Origin: JABDKH01 sp963768565
GTDB taxonomy: Bacteria; Bacteroidota; Rhodothermia; Rhodothermales; JABDKH01
Reading direction: 5' to 3'
NCBI GenBank assembly: GCA_963768565.1
Contig: CAVYIO010000020.1
Span: 1-64,000, forward strand
DNA length: 64,000 bases
Shown here: in pieces, positions 63,334-64,000 of the stretch
Numbering within the stretch: the first letter of the stretch is position 1
Layout of the letters: each line of letters begins with the position of its first letter
Translations under genes and position numbers: made by a program
The notes under the pieces: model-generated
What the model was told of the DNA's origin: nothing
Databases searched by the model: none
The model's input: the letters and a program-made list of their open reading frames with translations, nothing else

Positions 63334-63699
63334 CTAGGATCTCCAGAAACCACCAACCCGGACCCATCCGCCTCCACGGCGAGCCCAGTGAGGCCTGACA
63401 TATACTGCACCGTGACGGGGGCGAGGTGCCCATCGGCCCTTGACCCACACGTAGCGGGCGTGCCGGTAACGCCAGTGCCCATCGATCCAGACGTGCCGCC
63501 TTGACGGTCGACGCGTCCGCACTTCCACCCTTAGAACGGGTGGGCGATGCCTCACAACACGCACCTTGCGCCCGTCGGCGTCGACAGTGTGCTGCGCATA
63601 CGTTGATGTCGAAGCTTCGGCGGTCGCCGGTGAAGCAAAACTTGCGCCGCTCACAAGAGCCACGGCGATTGCCGCTATCGAAAAGTTGAACATTCTCAT
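63334..63699 (-). CDS. YXWGXW-repeat secreted protein
   Basis: 121 residues: Sec signal MRMFNFSIAAIAVALVSGAS (cleaved near ASA), a short spacer, then VWIDGHWRYRHARYVWVKGR, WAPRPRHGAVYVRPHWARRG and WVRVGGFW, three to four units of the W-x2-G-x-W repeat. The family is found in many Proteobacteria and Bacteroidota, often associated with the envelope, and has no established function. It is highly basic. Confidence 0.82.
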   Translation of the reverse strand: MRMFNFSIAAIAVALVSGASFASPATAEASTSTYAQHTVDADGRKVRVVRHRPPVLRVEVRTRRPSRRHVWIDGHWRYRHARYVWVKGRWAPRPRHGAVYVRPHWARRGGGWVRVGGFWRS

Positions 63700-63790
63700 T
63701 GTGCTACCCTCAGTCTGCTTGATCCGTTGATTTCGTTTCCCTCTACTCAACGGGCAGTATCGGAAGCAGTTGATGCACACCTGCGGCGGA

Positions 63791-63826
63791 TTTGTCACGT
63801 TTCCGGGACAAATCATCCCAAACGTG
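63791..63826. promoter_or_regulatory. Overlapping inverted repeats, possible operator
   Basis: tttgtc (63791-63796) and gacaaa (63807-63812) are inverted with 10 bp between. cacgttt (63796-63802) and aaacgtg (63820-63826) are inverted with 17 bp between. The two share a boundary base and lie 92-127 bp upstream of the YXWGXW gene start (minus strand), next to the terminator of the edge gene. This may be a regulator-binding site. Confidence 0.35.
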
Positions 63827-63833
63827 TCACAAC

Positions 63834-63866
63834 AAAAAAAGGCCCCGCCTGAGGCGGGGCCTTTTT
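63834..63866 (-). terminator. Rho-independent terminator, bidirectional
   Basis: Nine-base stem ggccccgcc (63841-63849) / ggcggggcc (63853-63861) with a three-base loop, an A-run 63834-63840 and T-run 63862-63866. It terminates the minus-strand gene that enters at the window edge (stop at 63887). Confidence 0.9.
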
Positions 63867-63886
63867 ATCTACGCCGGATCAAATTG

Positions 63887-64000
63887 TCAGGACGTAGCGG
63901 GAACGGTCTTCGCTCCGGACTCGGACGCCGCTTTGCCTGCCTCTCCATTGCCACCAGTCGCCATGGCTGCCTGGAGTTCGGCAAGGTCCTTCTTGGATCC
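63887..64000 (-). CDS. 3' end of an unidentified gene
   Basis: The last 37 codons of a minus-strand gene run off the window edge. The visible end is KKDLAELQAAMATGG followed by an Ala/Gly/Glu-rich tail (NGEAGKAASESGAKTVPATS). The tail is typical of a disordered C-terminus and does not identify the family. A terminator lies 20 bp downstream. Confidence 0.7.
   Translation of the reverse strand, partial: GSKKDLAELQAAMATGGNGEAGKAASESGAKTVPATS

Noticed and set aside
1..64000. CRISPR arrays, tRNA, rRNA, insertion sequences, prophage genes
   Set aside because: I looked for spaced direct repeats, cloverleaf arms with a terminal CCA-like stem, rRNA signatures, transposase motifs and phage genes and found none. 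The tandem repeats present are coding arrays.

Overview
The window looks like a GC-rich (roughly 55-60 percent by eye) chromosomal segment from a Bacteroidota/Rhodothermota-type bacterium, most plausibly Rhodothermales-like. The evidence is a type IX secretion (T9SS) plug-like lipoprotein (DUF5103), a type A T9SS C-terminal sorting domain on a secreted spondin-domain protein, a DUF3078 protein, an Hc1-type histone-like protein, a TrhO/UPF0176 protein and many short lipoproteins. It carries mostly housekeeping genes with some secretion and surface functions. I found no rRNA, tRNA, CRISPR array, transposase or prophage.

Layout. 1-1.1 kb: 3' end of spmA, then spmB. 1.2-4.3 kb: small membrane protein, M14 carboxypeptidase, and divergent glycogen synthase glgA. 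4.3-10 kb (minus): tight cluster of DUF3078 protein, membrane-anchored gluzincin peptidase, T9SS plug and ATP-grasp enzyme. 10.2-15.2 kb: Hc1 histone-like protein, degenerate amino-acid kinase, and a large subtilisin-like lipoprotein with repeats beside a small sister lipoprotein. 15.9-19.4 kb: dnaE. 19.5-25 kb: class III nucleotide cyclase, isoprenylcysteine-methyltransferase-like protein, prolyl iminopeptidase, beta-propeller lipoprotein, sulfotransferase. 25-29.8 kb: decapitated gene remnant, OmpR-type two-component pair, twin spondin_N proteins. 30-38.3 kb: SRPBCC protein, Gmad2 lipoprotein, serine hydrolase, and a coupled AlkD / TIP30-like / Smr / ankyrin-like set, then a class I amidotransferase. 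38.4-46 kb: transglycosylase-like protein, SxtJ-like protein, dnaG, polyphosphate glucokinase, TerB-like protein, SPOR lipoprotein, deoC. 46-52.6 kb: lipid kinase, btuF-btuC without an ATPase gene, polyprenyl diphosphate synthase, MBL hydrolase, acyl-CoA carboxylase carboxyltransferase. 52.7-64 kb: CsbD-like protein, trhO, methyltransferase, Lys/Ala-rich H1-like protein made of 63-bp repeats, beta-carbonic anhydrase, glycosyltransferase, TPR protein, CDP-alcohol phosphotransferase with an odd N-terminal domain, DUF4097 protein, YXWGXW protein and a partial gene at the edge.

Data quality matters here. About 29 single-base frame changes interrupt otherwise well conserved proteins, nine of them in the first half of dnaE. 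Both frames stay conserved up to each break, so I treat these mainly as sequence or assembly errors and give the repaired gene span. Each repaired gene is flagged.

The most unusual items are the subtilisin locus (tandem KVIERY repeat in the propeptide, duplicated C-terminal domain, hairpin leader, upstream blocks shared with a small lipoprotein gene), the reconstructed gluzincin next to the T9SS plug, the paired spondin_N proteins with different export signals, a dispersed palindromic repeat family at gene ends, and the CDP-alcohol phosphotransferase fused to a degenerate nucleotidyltransferase-like domain.
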